From Phyllobacteriaceae bacterium (lineage in GTDB: Bacteria > Pseudomonadota > Alphaproteobacteria > Rhizobiales > Rhizobiaceae): a stretch of DNA of 64,000 nt. Of this stretch, positions 1 to 8,072 are shown piece by piece. The translations under genes were made by a program, and so were the position numbers. Positions within the stretch are counted from its first letter, which is position 1. Each line of letters opens with the position of its first letter. Where the stretch lies: the NCBI GenBank assembly GCA_024742765.1, contig JANSXT010000006.1:62001-126000 (forward strand). The letters run 5' to 3'. Under the pieces are notes generated by a model, which had not been told where the DNA came from, searched no databases, and saw only the letters and a list, made by a program, of their open reading frames with translations.

Positions 1-1
1 C

Positions 2-310
2 CGCGTCATTCCGCTGCTCGAAAAGCTCGAAACCTGGATACGTCCGCGCCGCTGGCCCTTCGCCAGCCACCGGGCCGCCGAAAGGATCGTCGGCGTCTAC
101 GCGCTGGTTCTGGGCATCGCCGTGATCCTTCCCGTTCCGTTCGGCAACTGGCTGCCCGCCTTTGCGTGCGCCATTTGCGGCCTTGCCTTGTCCGAGCGTG
201 ACGGCGGCTGGCTTTGGATCGGCATCATCACCGGCGCCATTTCCATCCTCGTCATCTTCACGGTCGTTTTCACGGCCGGCGCCTTTGCCCTGCATTGGTT
301 GGGTGCCTGA
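2..310 (+). CDS. ExoD-family exopolysaccharide synthesis protein, 3' part
   Basis: The frame is open from base 2, so the 5' end lies outside the window. The 102 visible residues contain an Arg-rich stretch (WIRPRRWPF), then hydrophobic segments around VYALVLGIAVILPVPFGNWLP and IGIITGAISILVIF, ending ALHWLGA. The PVPFGNWLPA region followed by a GLAL..DGGW segment is typical of the C-terminal half of ExoD-like integral inner-membrane proteins. ExoD is linked to exopolysaccharide production and alkali tolerance in rhizobia; the biochemical role is not settled. The next gene starts two bases after the stop. Family assignment is by recognition of the C-terminal half only. Confidence 0.7.
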   Translation, partial: RVIPLLEKLETWIRPRRWPFASHRAAERIVGVYALVLGIAVILPVPFGNWLPAFACAICGLALSERDGGWLWIGIITGAISILVIFTVVFTAGAFALHWLGA

Positions 311-312
311 AC

Positions 313-1077
313 GTGGCGCCCAAAATTGCCGTGCTGACCGCCGGCGGACAGGCACCGGCGATGATCATAAATGCGCTGCACGCGCACCATCCCGGCCTGA
401 TCGTTTTTGCCGAACCGCCCGAATCACGCGGCGCGTTCCTTAGGCGCCGTGCCCGAAAGCTGGGCTGGCTGCAGGTCGCCGGGCAGTTTCCCGTCATGGT
501 CGGATCGCGCCTGTCAAAAAAGGTGCTCGATGCGCGGTTCGCCGAACTCGAACGCCAATATGGCGTGTCGATGGCGCTGCCGGAGACGCTCAATGTCCGT
601 CCGGTCCCGTCGGGCAATGATCCCGCCTTCATCGAAGCGATCGGGAACGCCGCGCCAGACCTTCTGTTTCTGGTCGGCGCGCGGATGCTCAAACAGTCCA
701 CGCTCGACGCCATCGCCTGCCCGGTCGTCAACTTTCATGCCGGCATCACGCCGCACTATCGCGGGCTGAACGGCGGCTATTGGGCGCTGGCCGAAGGCCG
801 GCCGGACCTTTATGGCGGCACCATCCACCGCGTCGATGCGGGCGTCGACACCGGTGCGGTGATCGCGCAGAAGGTCTGTGAACCCGGCCCTTCGGACACC
901 ATATTCACCCATCAGCAGGTGATAACCGCGCAATGCGCCGAGCTGTGCGCGGCCATCATCGATGAAGCGCTCGCCGGCCGGGCCATGGAGCCGCAGCCGA
1001 CCGGCCCGTCGCGGCAATATTACCACCCCACTATTTGGGGTTGGCTGGCCACGGGTCTGCGTCGCGGCGTGTGGTAG
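313..1077 (+). CDS. Formyltransferase-family protein
   Basis: A 254-aa cytosolic protein with the formyltransferase fold signature near residues 135-165: NFHAGITPHYRGLNGGYWAL (Asn and His as in methionyl-tRNA and GAR formyltransferases) followed by DAGVDTGAVI. Formyltransferases of this type use 10-formyltetrahydrofolate to formylate an amine; the acceptor here is unknown and could be an amino sugar or nucleotide. I chose the GTG at 313, two bases after the upstream stop, because the frame upstream translates to a low-quality His/Arg-rich sequence overlapping the ExoD gene; GTG 331 is an alternative. The tight spacing suggests co-transcription with the ExoD-like gene. It lies just upstream of a folate/C1 gene cluster. 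Confidence 0.7.
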   Translation: MAPKIAVLTAGGQAPAMIINALHAHHPGLIVFAEPPESRGAFLRRRARKLGWLQVAGQFPVMVGSRLSKKVLDARFAELERQYGVSMALPETLNVRPVPSGNDPAFIEAIGNAAPDLLFLVGARMLKQSTLDAIACPVVNFHAGITPHYRGLNGGYWALAEGRPDLYGGTIHRVDAGVDTGAVIAQKVCEPGPSDTIFTHQQVITAQCAELCAAIIDEALAGRAMEPQPTGPSRQYYHPTIWGWLATGLRRGVW

Positions 1078-1173
1078 GTGCGACAGCCTGTCGCTTTTGG
1101 ATTTGAGCGCGTCGCCCGCAAGGAAGCCGCGCACCGCTATCTCCAACATTGTCGTCTTTGAAAGGAACTCGAA

Positions 1174-1485
1174 TTGGCTGACCGGATCATCGTCTATTGG
1201 CGCGACATCCCCGCCCAGGTGATTGTCAAGAAACGGCGCGACGCCGCAAAGCGCGAACTGTCGCTGCGCTTCACCGAGGCGATCGACATGTGCGCCATGC
1301 GCGTCGGCGCAAGGGACAGCGACGCCTATCTCGCCGAGTGGCGCAAGGGCGAGCCCGAAACGGTCAGCGACGATCTGGAAGCCGAGGCCGACAAGGCGGC
1401 CCGGACCCTTGAAGACGACTATACGCCCGAACGCCTGAAGGCCCTGATCAAGGCCGAGGGCTTCGAGACCAGCAACGCCGCATAG
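1174..1485 (+). CDS. Virulence-factor-family small protein of the C1 cluster
   Basis: A 103-aa hydrophilic protein beginning MADRIIVYWRDIPAQVIVKK. This start matches the 'Virulence_fact' family of small alphaproteobacterial proteins, which are usually found beside methylenetetrahydrofolate reductase and corrinoid methyltransferase genes rather than in virulence loci. The start is TTG at 1174, with AAAGGAA at 1161-1167 as the ribosome binding site; no ATG fits. The 21-bp gap to the reductase suggests one operon. Its molecular function is unknown; the conserved IIVYWRDIPAQV motif may reflect a role in corrinoid or folate methyl transfer (inference from context only). Confidence 0.7.
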   Translation: MADRIIVYWRDIPAQVIVKKRRDAAKRELSLRFTEAIDMCAMRVGARDSDAYLAEWRKGEPETVSDDLEAEADKAARTLEDDYTPERLKALIKAEGFETSNAA

Positions 1486-1506
1486 CAGCACAACGGAACC
1501 GGTGCC

Positions 1507-2385
1507 ATGACACAGCCGCGCATACCCGCCTCGATCGAGGTCGCTCCCAAACAGGCCATCGAATCGGCCGATCTGCCCGGCCTGTTTCCGCCCGGCACGC
1601 GCGTCTACATCACCGATGTCGGCTCCGACCCCGCGCCCGTCCTCGTCCGCGCGGCGCGCCGCGTCCGCGATCTCGGCTATGTGCCCGTGCCGCATTTCGC
1701 ATCGCGCCGGCTGACGACGCGCACCGCGCTTGAAGAGCGCGTCAAGGCGACCGTCGCCGAAGCGGGGGTGACCGACATTCTGGTGATCGGCGGCGGGCTG
1801 GAAAAACCGGCCGGCGACTTCACCTCGACCATGGAAGTGCTGGAAACCGGTTTCTTCGACGCCAACGGCATCACCGATATCGGCATTGCCGGCCACCCGG
1901 AAGGCTCGCCCGATTTCAACGAGCAGGTGGCGCTCGAAGCGCTGCGCCTCAAAAAGAATTTCGGCGAACGCACCGGCGCGCGGATGCGCATCGTCACCCA
2001 GTTCGGTTTTGACGGCGAGCGTTTCGCCAAATGGGCCAACGGTTTGCGCGAGAACGGCATCGACATGCCGGTGCATCTGGGCGTTGCGGGACCGGCCAAG
2101 GTCACGACGCTCGTCAAATTCGCGGCCATGTGCGGCGTCGGCAATTCGCTGAGCTTTTTCAAGCGCAACACCCGCTCGATCGCCACGCTCGCCACCTCCC
2201 ATTCGCCCGAAAGCGTCGTCGGCCCGATCGAACAGGCCTGGCGTGACAATCCCGCAGGCGGCATCCGCCAGATCCATGTCTTCCCGTTCGGCGGCATCAA
2301 AAAAGCCGCCGAATGGCTTGAACAGCGCGGCTCATGGGATATAAAGACATCTTTATATCCGCATGTTCAATCGAACGGCCACTAG
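1507..2385 (+). CDS. Methylenetetrahydrofolate reductase family protein
   Basis: A 292-aa TIM-barrel-type protein of the MetF family: it would interconvert 5,10-methylene- and 5-methyl-tetrahydrofolate. Supporting segments are the glycine-rich stretch ILVIGGGLEKPAGDF (about residues 90-105), IGIAGHPEGSPDF (about 123-135; GHPEGH-like MetF motif), QFGFDGERFAKW and PVHLGVAGPAK near the C-terminus. It is somewhat diverged from housekeeping MetF, as usual for the copy paired with methyl-H4folate:corrinoid methyltransferases. It is followed 27 bp later by that methyltransferase. In demethylation of quaternary amines, methyl-H4folate made by the methyltransferase would be oxidised here to methylene-H4folate. 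Confidence 0.85.
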   Translation: MTQPRIPASIEVAPKQAIESADLPGLFPPGTRVYITDVGSDPAPVLVRAARRVRDLGYVPVPHFASRRLTTRTALEERVKATVAEAGVTDILVIGGGLEKPAGDFTSTMEVLETGFFDANGITDIGIAGHPEGSPDFNEQVALEALRLKKNFGERTGARMRIVTQFGFDGERFAKWANGLRENGIDMPVHLGVAGPAKVTTLVKFAAMCGVGNSLSFFKRNTRSIATLATSHSPESVVGPIEQAWRDNPAGGIRQIHVFPFGGIKKAAEWLEQRGSWDIKTSLYPHVQSNGH

Positions 2386-2412
2386 AACACGCCACGCGTT
2401 GGGACCCACATC

Positions 2413-3501
2413 ATGACACGCACCGTCGTCGCCTCCGCGACCAAGGAAACCATCATCGGCTTCGACCAGCCCTTCTGCGTGATCGGCGAGCGGATCAATC
2501 CGACAGGCCGCAAGGTGCTCAATGAGGAGCTGGAGCGCGATGATTTTTCGCGTGTGGAAGCCGACGCGATCGCGCAGGTCGCAGCGGGCGCGACGGTTCT
2601 GGACATTAACTCGGGTGCCGTCTTCTCCGGCAAGATGGCCGAGGATCCGCGCTACGCCGACAACAATTTCGTCGAGCCGATGCTGATGCCCAAGCTCATC
2701 GAAGTGGTCCAGAACGTCACCGACTGCCCCTTGTGCATCGATTCGTCCGTGCCCGGCGCGCTTGAAAACGGCCTGAAGGCGGCCAAGGGCCGGCCGCTGC
2801 TCAACTCGGTCACCGGCGAGGAAGAGCGGCTGGAACTCGTCCTGCCGCTGGTCAAGAAATATGATGTGCCGGTCGTTGCCATCTCTAATGACGACACCGG
2901 CATTTCCGAAGACCCCGACGTGCGCTTTGCCGTCGCCAAGACCATCGTCGAGCGCGCCGCCGACCATGGCATTCCCGCCCACGACATCGTCGTCGATCCG
3001 CTGGTGATGCCGATCGGCGCCATGGCGACCGCCGGCCATCAGGTGTTCACGCTGGTCCGCCGCCTGCGCGAGGAACTGGGCGTCAACACCACCTGCGGCG
3101 CCTCCAACATCTCGTTCGGCCTGCCCAACCGCCACGGCATCAACAATGCCTTCCTGCCCATGGCGTTCGCCGCCGGCATGACCAGCGCGATCATGAACCC
3201 GGTCGCCCTGCCGGTCGGCCCGACCAAGATCGCCGAAAAGCGGGCCGAGGTGGAAGCTGCCGGCATCGTCCTGCCGCCGGACATGGATGACGAGACCTTT
3301 GTCCGCCTGTTCGGCATGGGCTCGACCAAACCGCGCCCGGGCAAGGAGATGGAGGCCATCCGCGCGGCCAACTTCCTGCTCAACCATGATGATGGCGGCG
3401 GCGACTGGATCAACTTCAACAAGCCCGCCTCGACATCGGCAGCCAACACCAACGCCCGCGGCGGCCGGCGCGGCGGAAGGGCGGCAAGAGCGCGGGGGTG
3501 A
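2413..3501 (+). CDS. Methyltetrahydrofolate:cobalamin (corrinoid protein) methyltransferase
   Basis: A 362-aa pterin-binding TIM-barrel protein. Segments FCVIGERINPTGRKVL (about 17-32), AGATVLDINSGAV, LCIDSSVPGALENGL, VVAISNDDTG and the CGASNISFGLPNR motif (about 225-240) are those of MtgA/AcsE-type methyltransferases, which move a methyl group between a corrinoid protein and tetrahydrofolate. The enzyme proper ends near residue 340; the last 20 residues are an Arg/Gly-rich tail (NARGGRRGGRAARARG). The same sort of tail ends the RACo-like protein two genes on. The partner corrinoid protein and MttB-like methyltransferase are not seen in the window. Confidence 0.88.
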   Translation: MTRTVVASATKETIIGFDQPFCVIGERINPTGRKVLNEELERDDFSRVEADAIAQVAAGATVLDINSGAVFSGKMAEDPRYADNNFVEPMLMPKLIEVVQNVTDCPLCIDSSVPGALENGLKAAKGRPLLNSVTGEEERLELVLPLVKKYDVPVVAISNDDTGISEDPDVRFAVAKTIVERAADHGIPAHDIVVDPLVMPIGAMATAGHQVFTLVRRLREELGVNTTCGASNISFGLPNRHGINNAFLPMAFAAGMTSAIMNPVALPVGPTKIAEKRAEVEAAGIVLPPDMDDETFVRLFGMGSTKPRPGKEMEAIRAANFLLNHDDGGGDWINFNKPASTSAANTNARGGRRGGRAARARG

Positions 3502-3545
3502 CTCCAAGCCGTCAACGCCCTAACCATCATGTCATTGAGAGCCGA

Positions 3546-3929
3546 ATGATGGAGGCACGGCAAAGCCTGATGTCGAGCGTTGATGCCAATCAGGTCAGGC
3601 GTGCTCGGACACTTCGGCGGACCATGACCGAAGGCGAAAAGGCGCTCTGGAGCGCGCTCCGCGAGCTGAGAAGAGAGCATGGAATCCATGTTCGCAGGCA
3701 AGTGCCTATCGGTCCGTACATTGCTGACTTTGCCATCCAGAAGTCGAGGCTCATCATTGAGGTCCATGGGGATCACCATCTGACACCCAAAGGCCGGGCA
3801 CGAGACGCAAAGCGCGATGAATGGTTCTCCAAAGCAGGCTATGGCGTCATGAGGATCAGCACCGGCGAATTGCCTGAAAACCTCGACGGATGCATCGCAT
3901 CGATACTCCACAGGCTGGGCATTGGATGA
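3546..3929 (+). CDS. DUF559 endonuclease-domain protein
   Basis: A 127-aa protein with the DUF559 (Vsr/restriction-endonuclease-like) pattern: RRARTLRRTMTEGEKALW, then LRELRREHGIHVRRQVPIG, YIADFAIQKSRLIIEVHG (the D-x(n)-E-V-x-G active-site strand), HHLTPKGRARDAKRDEW and GYGVMRIS. It may act as a nicking or repair-type nuclease; no substrate is known. ATG 3546 was chosen because the longer frame from GTG 3498 overlaps the preceding gene's end with a non-family extension. It sits between the methyltransferase and its activator, and a large palindromic repeat begins three bases after its stop codon, so it looks like a mobile insertion into the C1 operon. Confidence 0.8.
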   Translation: MMEARQSLMSSVDANQVRRARTLRRTMTEGEKALWSALRELRREHGIHVRRQVPIGPYIADFAIQKSRLIIEVHGDHHLTPKGRARDAKRDEWFSKAGYGVMRISTGELPENLDGCIASILHRLGIG

Positions 3930-3931
3930 AC

Positions 3932-4090
3932 CCTCCCCCCACCCTTTATCCCTCCCCTCAAGGGGGAGGGAAGACAGCGACAACGCACCCCGCTTCTCCA
4001 AGATCGAAGCCGGGGTCGAGGTGCGTCGTTTTGGAGCCGCTGGCGAGGTCCTCCCTCCCCCTTGAGGGGAGGGATAAAGGGTGGGGGGAA
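3932..4090. repeat. Large palindromic CCCTCCCC-type repeat, copy A
   Basis: Two arms of about 40 bases (3932-3974 and 4049-4090) are inverted copies of each other: the right arm reads CTCCCTCCCCCTTGAGGGGA then GGGATAAAGGGTGGGGGG, and the left arm is its reverse complement. Each arm also contains its own small palindrome (CCCTCCCC..GGGGAGGG type). The 75-base middle is partly self-complementary (ACGCACC near 3985 with GGTGCGT near 4020). Transcribed, it would fold into a hairpin of about 160 bases. It fills the whole gap between the DUF559 gene and the RACo-like gene. Two more copies lie in the sarcosine oxidase operon. Confidence 0.9.
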
Positions 4091-4095
4091 GCCAA

Positions 4096-6153
4096 ATGAC
4101 AGGCGAGAAACCAAGCGACCCCCTTGTCCTGTTCATGCCGTCCGGCAGGCGCGGGCGTTTTCCGAAGGGAACGCCGGTGCTCGAGGCCGCGCGCGATCTG
4201 GGCGTCTATGTGGAATCGGTCTGCGGCGGGCGCGGCATTTGCGGACGCTGCCAGGTGGAAGTGGCCGAGGGGCAATTCGCCAAGCACGGCATCACATCAT
4301 CGGCCGACCACATCTCCCCATTCGGAGCGAAAGAACAGCGCTACGCCGAAAAGCGCGACCTGAAAGATGGCCGGCGCCTGTCCTGCTCCGCCACCGTCCA
4401 GGGCGATCTGGTCATCGACATTCCCGCCGACGCGCAGGTCAACACGCAGATCGTGCGCAAGGCCGCCGACACCAAGGTGTTCCCGCGCAATCCGGCGCTG
4501 CAATTGTGTTATGTCGAGGTCGAGGAACCCGACATGCACAAACCGCTCGGCGATCTCGACCGGCTGTTTGTCGCGCTGCGCGACCAATGGGGCTTTTCGG
4601 ACCTTCACGCAGATCCGCATCTGCTGCCGCAAGCGCAATCCATTCTCCGCAAGGGTCAATGGCAGGTCACGGCCGCCGTGCATCAGCCCGAAACGGACGG
4701 CCCGGCGACGCTTGTCGCGCTCTGGCCCGGGTTGAAGAACGAAGCCTATGGCATTGCCTGCGACATCGGCTCGACCACCATCGCGCTGCATCTGGTCTCG
4801 CTCCTGTCCGGCCTGACCATCGCTTCGGCCGGCGCATCCAACCCGCAGATCCGCTTCGGCGAAGACCTGATGAGCCGCGTCTCCTATGTGATGATGAACC
4901 CCGACGGGCGCGAGGCGATGACCGATGCCGTGCGTGACGCCGTCAACGGGCTGATCGGCGAAGCGGTCGAGACCTCCGGCATCGACCGGGACGCCATTCT
5001 CGACGCGGTCTTCGTCGGCAATCCGATCATGCATCACCTCTTCCTCGGCATCGACCCGACCGAACTGGGCGGCGCGCCCTTCGCGCTGGCCGTCTCGGAC
5101 GCTGTCGCAATGCCCGCCCGCGCCAACGGGCTCGATCTCGGCGAAGGCGCCCGGCTCTACATGCTGCCCTGCATTGCCGGCCATGTCGGCGCCGATGCCG
5201 CAGCGGCAACCCTTTCGGAAGGCCCGCACCGCTCCGACGACATCATGCTGCTGGTCGATGTCGGCACCAATGCCGAGATCGTGCTCGGTAACAAGGACCA
5301 CACCGTCGCCGCCTCCTCCCCGACGGGTCCCGCCTTCGAGGGCGCCGAGATTTCCTCCGGCCAGCGCGCCGCGCCCGGTGCCATCGAACGCGTTCGCATC
5401 GATTCGGTCACGCTGGAGCCGCGCTTTCGCGTCATCGGCGTCGATGTCTGGTCCGACGAGCCGGGCTTTGCCGAACAGGCCGAAACCTCCGGCGTCACCG
5501 GCATTTGCGGCTCGGGCATCATCGAAGTGGTCGCCGAAATGTTTCTCGCCGGCATCCTTTCGGAAGATGGCGTGATCGACGGCACGCTGGCCTCGAAATC
5601 GCCGCGCATCGTCGCAGACGGCCGCACCTTTTCCTATTTGCTGCACGAGGGCGCGCAGACGATCACGGTGACGCAGAACGACATCCGCGCCATCCAGCTC
5701 GCCAAGGCCGCGCTCTATGCGGGCATCAAGCTTTTGATGGACAAGCAGGGCCTCGAAACCGTCGACCAGATCCGGTTTGCGGGCGCCTTCGGCACCTTCA
5801 TCGACCCCAAATACGCGATGGTCCTGGGCCTGATCCCCGATTGCGACCTGCCGAACGTCTCCGCCGTGGGCAATGCGGCCGGCACCGGCGCGCGCATGGC
5901 GCTGATCAACCGCGACTATCGCCGCGAGATCGAACAAACCGTCCGCCGCATCGAGAAAATCGAGACCGCGCTGGAAGAAAAGTTCCAGGACCATTTCGTC
6001 GCCGCCATGGCCCTGCCCAACAAGGAAGACGCGTTCCCGCGCCTGTCCGAAACGATCAAACTGCCGGCGAGAAAGCCCAAGGCGGCCAATGACGAGCCCG
6101 GCGGCGATGCACCGCGCCGCCGCGGCGGCCGGCGCCGCCGGGAGCGTCAATAG
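4096..6153 (+). CDS. RACo-like corrinoid activation protein (2Fe-2S plus ASKHA/DUF4445)
   Basis: A 685-aa protein. Residues 1-95 are a ferredoxin-like 2Fe-2S domain with cysteines in VCGGRGICGRCQVEVAEG and a fourth in RRLSCSATV. The rest is the ATPase domain of the DUF4445 family (ACDIGSTTIALHLV, VGNPIMHHLFLGIDP, LLVDVGTNAEIVLG, GPAFEGAEIS, GICGSGIIEVVAEMF, FAGAFGTFIDPK). RACo proteins use ATP hydrolysis to reduce inactive cob(II)alamin on corrinoid methyl carriers back to cob(I). ATG 4096 is used; upstream GTG 4081 lies in the palindromic repeat. The C-terminal 25 residues form a basic tail (DAPRRRGGRRRRERQ), echoing the methyltransferase tail. Confidence 0.87.
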   Translation: MTGEKPSDPLVLFMPSGRRGRFPKGTPVLEAARDLGVYVESVCGGRGICGRCQVEVAEGQFAKHGITSSADHISPFGAKEQRYAEKRDLKDGRRLSCSATVQGDLVIDIPADAQVNTQIVRKAADTKVFPRNPALQLCYVEVEEPDMHKPLGDLDRLFVALRDQWGFSDLHADPHLLPQAQSILRKGQWQVTAAVHQPETDGPATLVALWPGLKNEAYGIACDIGSTTIALHLVSLLSGLTIASAGASNPQIRFGEDLMSRVSYVMMNPDGREAMTDAVRDAVNGLIGEAVETSGIDRDAILDAVFVGNPIMHHLFLGIDPTELGGAPFALAVSDAVAMPARANGLDLGEGARLYMLPCIAGHVGADAAAATLSEGPHRSDDIMLLVDVGTNAEIVLGNKDHTVAASSPTGPAFEGAEISSGQRAAPGAIERVRIDSVTLEPRFRVIGVDVWSDEPGFAEQAETSGVTGICGSGIIEVVAEMFLAGILSEDGVIDGTLASKSPRIVADGRTFSYLLHEGAQTITVTQNDIRAIQLAKAALYAGIKLLMDKQGLETVDQIRFAGAFGTFIDPKYAMVLGLIPDCDLPNVSAVGNAAGTGARMALINRDYRREIEQTVRRIEKIETALEEKFQDHFVAAMALPNKEDAFPRLSETIKLPARKPKAANDEPGGDAPRRRGGRRRRERQ

Positions 6154-6207
6154 GCCATTCATCGACTTCGCTTGCCCGGACAACGTTTCGGGGATAGTTC
6201 TAGGCTG

Positions 6208-6486
6208 ATGATCGCCAAACCGGTCCGCTGGAATGCCGAAAAGGACAGGCTGCTTCGAGCGCGGACCGACCGGAACGGGATCGGTTTCGACGATTGTCTG
6301 GCCAAAATTCGTGCTGGTCAGGTGATTGACATCATCGAAAACCGCTCACGCCCAGGCCAGCGTGCTTTTGTGCTCGAATTCGGTGGTTACGCATACCGCG
6401 TCCCGTTCGTTGAAACCGATGACGAAATCTTCCTGAAGACCATATATCCCGACAGGAAGCTGACCAGGAGATATTTGAGGCACTGA
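6208..6486 (+). CDS. BrnT-like toxin of a toxin-antitoxin pair
   Basis: A 92-aa protein beginning MIAKPVRWNAEKDRLLRA. The WN.EK..LL pattern, the FEFGGYAYRVPFVE-like middle (VLEFGGYAYRVPFVETDDEI) and the end FLKTIYPDRKLTRRYL are those of small proteins annotated as toxins next to RHH antitoxins; they resemble the RelE/BrnT fold (probable mRNA-directed RNase). ATG 6208 is preferred over the upstream start at 6172 because homology-like sequence begins here. The antitoxin gene starts one base after the stop. Distinct in sequence from the BrnT at 13805-14086. Confidence 0.7.
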   Translation: MIAKPVRWNAEKDRLLRARTDRNGIGFDDCLAKIRAGQVIDIIENRSRPGQRAFVLEFGGYAYRVPFVETDDEIFLKTIYPDRKLTRRYLRH

Positions 6487-6487
6487 A

Positions 6488-6763
6488 ATGGCCAAGGAAC
6501 CAACCATCGGCGCCTATATCGACGATGAAGAGCGTGAACTCGTCGAGTCGCTCGAAAACGAAGACGATTGGGTCAGCCTCAAGACGCCGGAACTGGTACG
6601 ACGATATCAGGAAGCCGCGCGCGCCACGCTCGATGAAAGCACCAGCATCACCATCGACATCCGGCTCGGCGATCTCGTCGCGCTTCGCTCTCGCGCGCGG
6701 CGGGAAGGTGTGTCCGAGCAGGACCTGATCAACGCCATCCTGCACAAGGCGGTCAACGAGTAG
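6488..6763 (+). CDS. Ribbon-helix-helix-type antitoxin
   Basis: A 91-aa acidic-to-basic protein. The C-terminal half TSITIDIRLGDLVALRSRARR followed by EGVSEQDLINAILHKAV is a CopG/Arc-type ribbon-helix-helix DNA-binding domain; the N-terminal half (DDEERELVESLENEDDW) likely wraps the toxin. It starts one base after the toxin stop, so the two are translated together. As in other such modules it would neutralise the toxin and repress its own operon. It converges with the ligase gene on the other strand. Confidence 0.72.
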   Translation: MAKEPTIGAYIDDEERELVESLENEDDWVSLKTPELVRRYQEAARATLDESTSITIDIRLGDLVALRSRARREGVSEQDLINAILHKAVNE

Positions 6764-6785
6764 CGCCGGCGCGCCCAGCTGCGCC

Positions 6786-7910
6786 TCACAAATCGGCGTG
6801 ATATTCTTCGATCAGGTGGCTGACCACCGCCCGGTTGATCGCGTCGGGATCGTCCGTTTCGACACCGGCGCGGACCGCGCGCTGACGGGTCGCGCTGGTC
6901 CCCGTCACCATGATGTCGCGCAAGACGTCCATCTGCTGCATCGTGCCGAGCACGGCGAGATCGGGCGTGACCAGATCGATCAGTTCTTCGAGCAGTTGCG
7001 CGCAGGGCACGACCTCGCCCTTGCCATAGTCGATCAGCCCTTCCGTGATGCCGTAGCGCTGGGCGCGCCAGCGGTTCTCGCTGATCAGGAACCGGTCATA
7101 GACCCGCCAGCGCATGTTCTGCTGCCGCAGCCGCCACAGCATGCGGGTGATCGCCTGGACGAGAGCCGCGATCGCAATCGTATGGTCGAGCCTTGGCGAC
7201 ATGTCGCAGATGCGGGTTTCCAGCGTGGGGAAGCGGCATGAGGGCCGCAAATCCCACCACACTTTCGACGTGTCCTCGATGAGCCCGGCCTTGATCAGCA
7301 CACCCGTCGTCCGCTCATATTCGCCGAAACTGCCGAAATGGGGCGGGAGGCCGGTGCGCGGCAGATTGTCGAAGACCCCCAGCCGGTAGGAGGCAAGGCC
7401 GGTGTCCTGCCCGCGCCAGAAGGGCGAGGATGTCGACAACGCCAGAAGGTGCGGCAGGAAATAGCAAAGCTGCGCCATCAGATCGACGCGCAGCGCATCG
7501 TCATCGATCCCCACATGCACATGCATGCCGCAGATCAGAAGCCTGCGCGCCATCGCCGCCATTTCGACGCGCAGATCGTTGTAACGCTCCTTGTCGGTGT
7601 GATGCTGCTTGTGCCACTCCGCCGAGGGGTGACACGAGACGGCGATCGGCGCCAGACCGTACGCGCCGGCCCGCCGCGCCACCGTGCTGCGCAACCGCCG
7701 CAGATCGTCGCGCGCTTCGTCCGCCGTCGCGCAGACCGTCGTGCCCACTTCCACCTGACATTGCAGATACTCCGGGCTGACCTGCTCCTGCAGGTCCTTT
7801 TGAAGGGCATCCATGAACGCATCGGGCGCTTCCGCCAGCGTCAGCGCCTCGGCGTCGACCAGCAGATATTCTTCCTCGATCCCGATCGTGAAGCTTGGCG
7901 TGTTCGGCAA
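6786..7910 (-). CDS. YbdK-type carboxylate-amine ligase (GCS2 family)
   Basis: A 374-aa cytosolic enzyme starting [19 protein letters not shown]; the GIEEEY motif binds Mg-ATP in the glutamate-cysteine ligase type 2 family. Other family segments are [24 protein letters not shown] (about 125-137), [31 protein letters not shown] and [19 protein letters not shown]. YbdK enzymes ligate a carboxylate (weakly glutamate) to an amine such as cysteine; the physiological product is unresolved. Full length for the family. Monocistronic and convergent with the toxin-antitoxin pair; the promoter region is shared with the divergent MFS gene. Confidence 0.85.
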   Translation of the reverse strand: MPNTPSFTIGIEEEYLLVDAEALTLAEAPDAFMDALQKDLQEQVSPEYLQCQVEVGTTVCATADEARDDLRRLRSTVARRAGAYGLAPIAVSCHPSAEWHKQHHTDKERYNDLRVEMAAMARRLLICGMHVHVGIDDDALRVDLMAQLCYFLPHLLALSTSSPFWRGQDTGLASYRLGVFDNLPRTGLPPHFGSFGEYERTTGVLIKAGLIEDTSKVWWDLRPSCRFPTLETRICDMSPRLDHTIAIAALVQAITRMLWRLRQQNMRWRVYDRFLISENRWRAQRYGITEGLIDYGKGEVVPCAQLLEELIDLVTPDLAVLGTMQQMDVLRDIMVTGTSATRQRAVRAGVETDDPDAINRAVVSHLIEEYHADL

Positions 7911-8072
7911 ATTCGTGGGTCCCTTGTGCGTCCGTCACCATAGCCAAGCCTTGGCCCGATGCAAAAGCCGATAAATGCGGCCGGCCCCGGCTGCCTCTTC
8001 CAACGCGCCACCGAAACGATGGTTCAGAAAAATTCGTTTCGCGCGCCAGGACGAAACGGTTACGGGGGAGCG

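Noticed and set aside
514-6183. Long reverse frames opposite the C1 cluster (for example 587 and 628 codons)
   Set aside because: Antisense to well-supported enzyme genes with clear motifs; composition is that of shadow frames.
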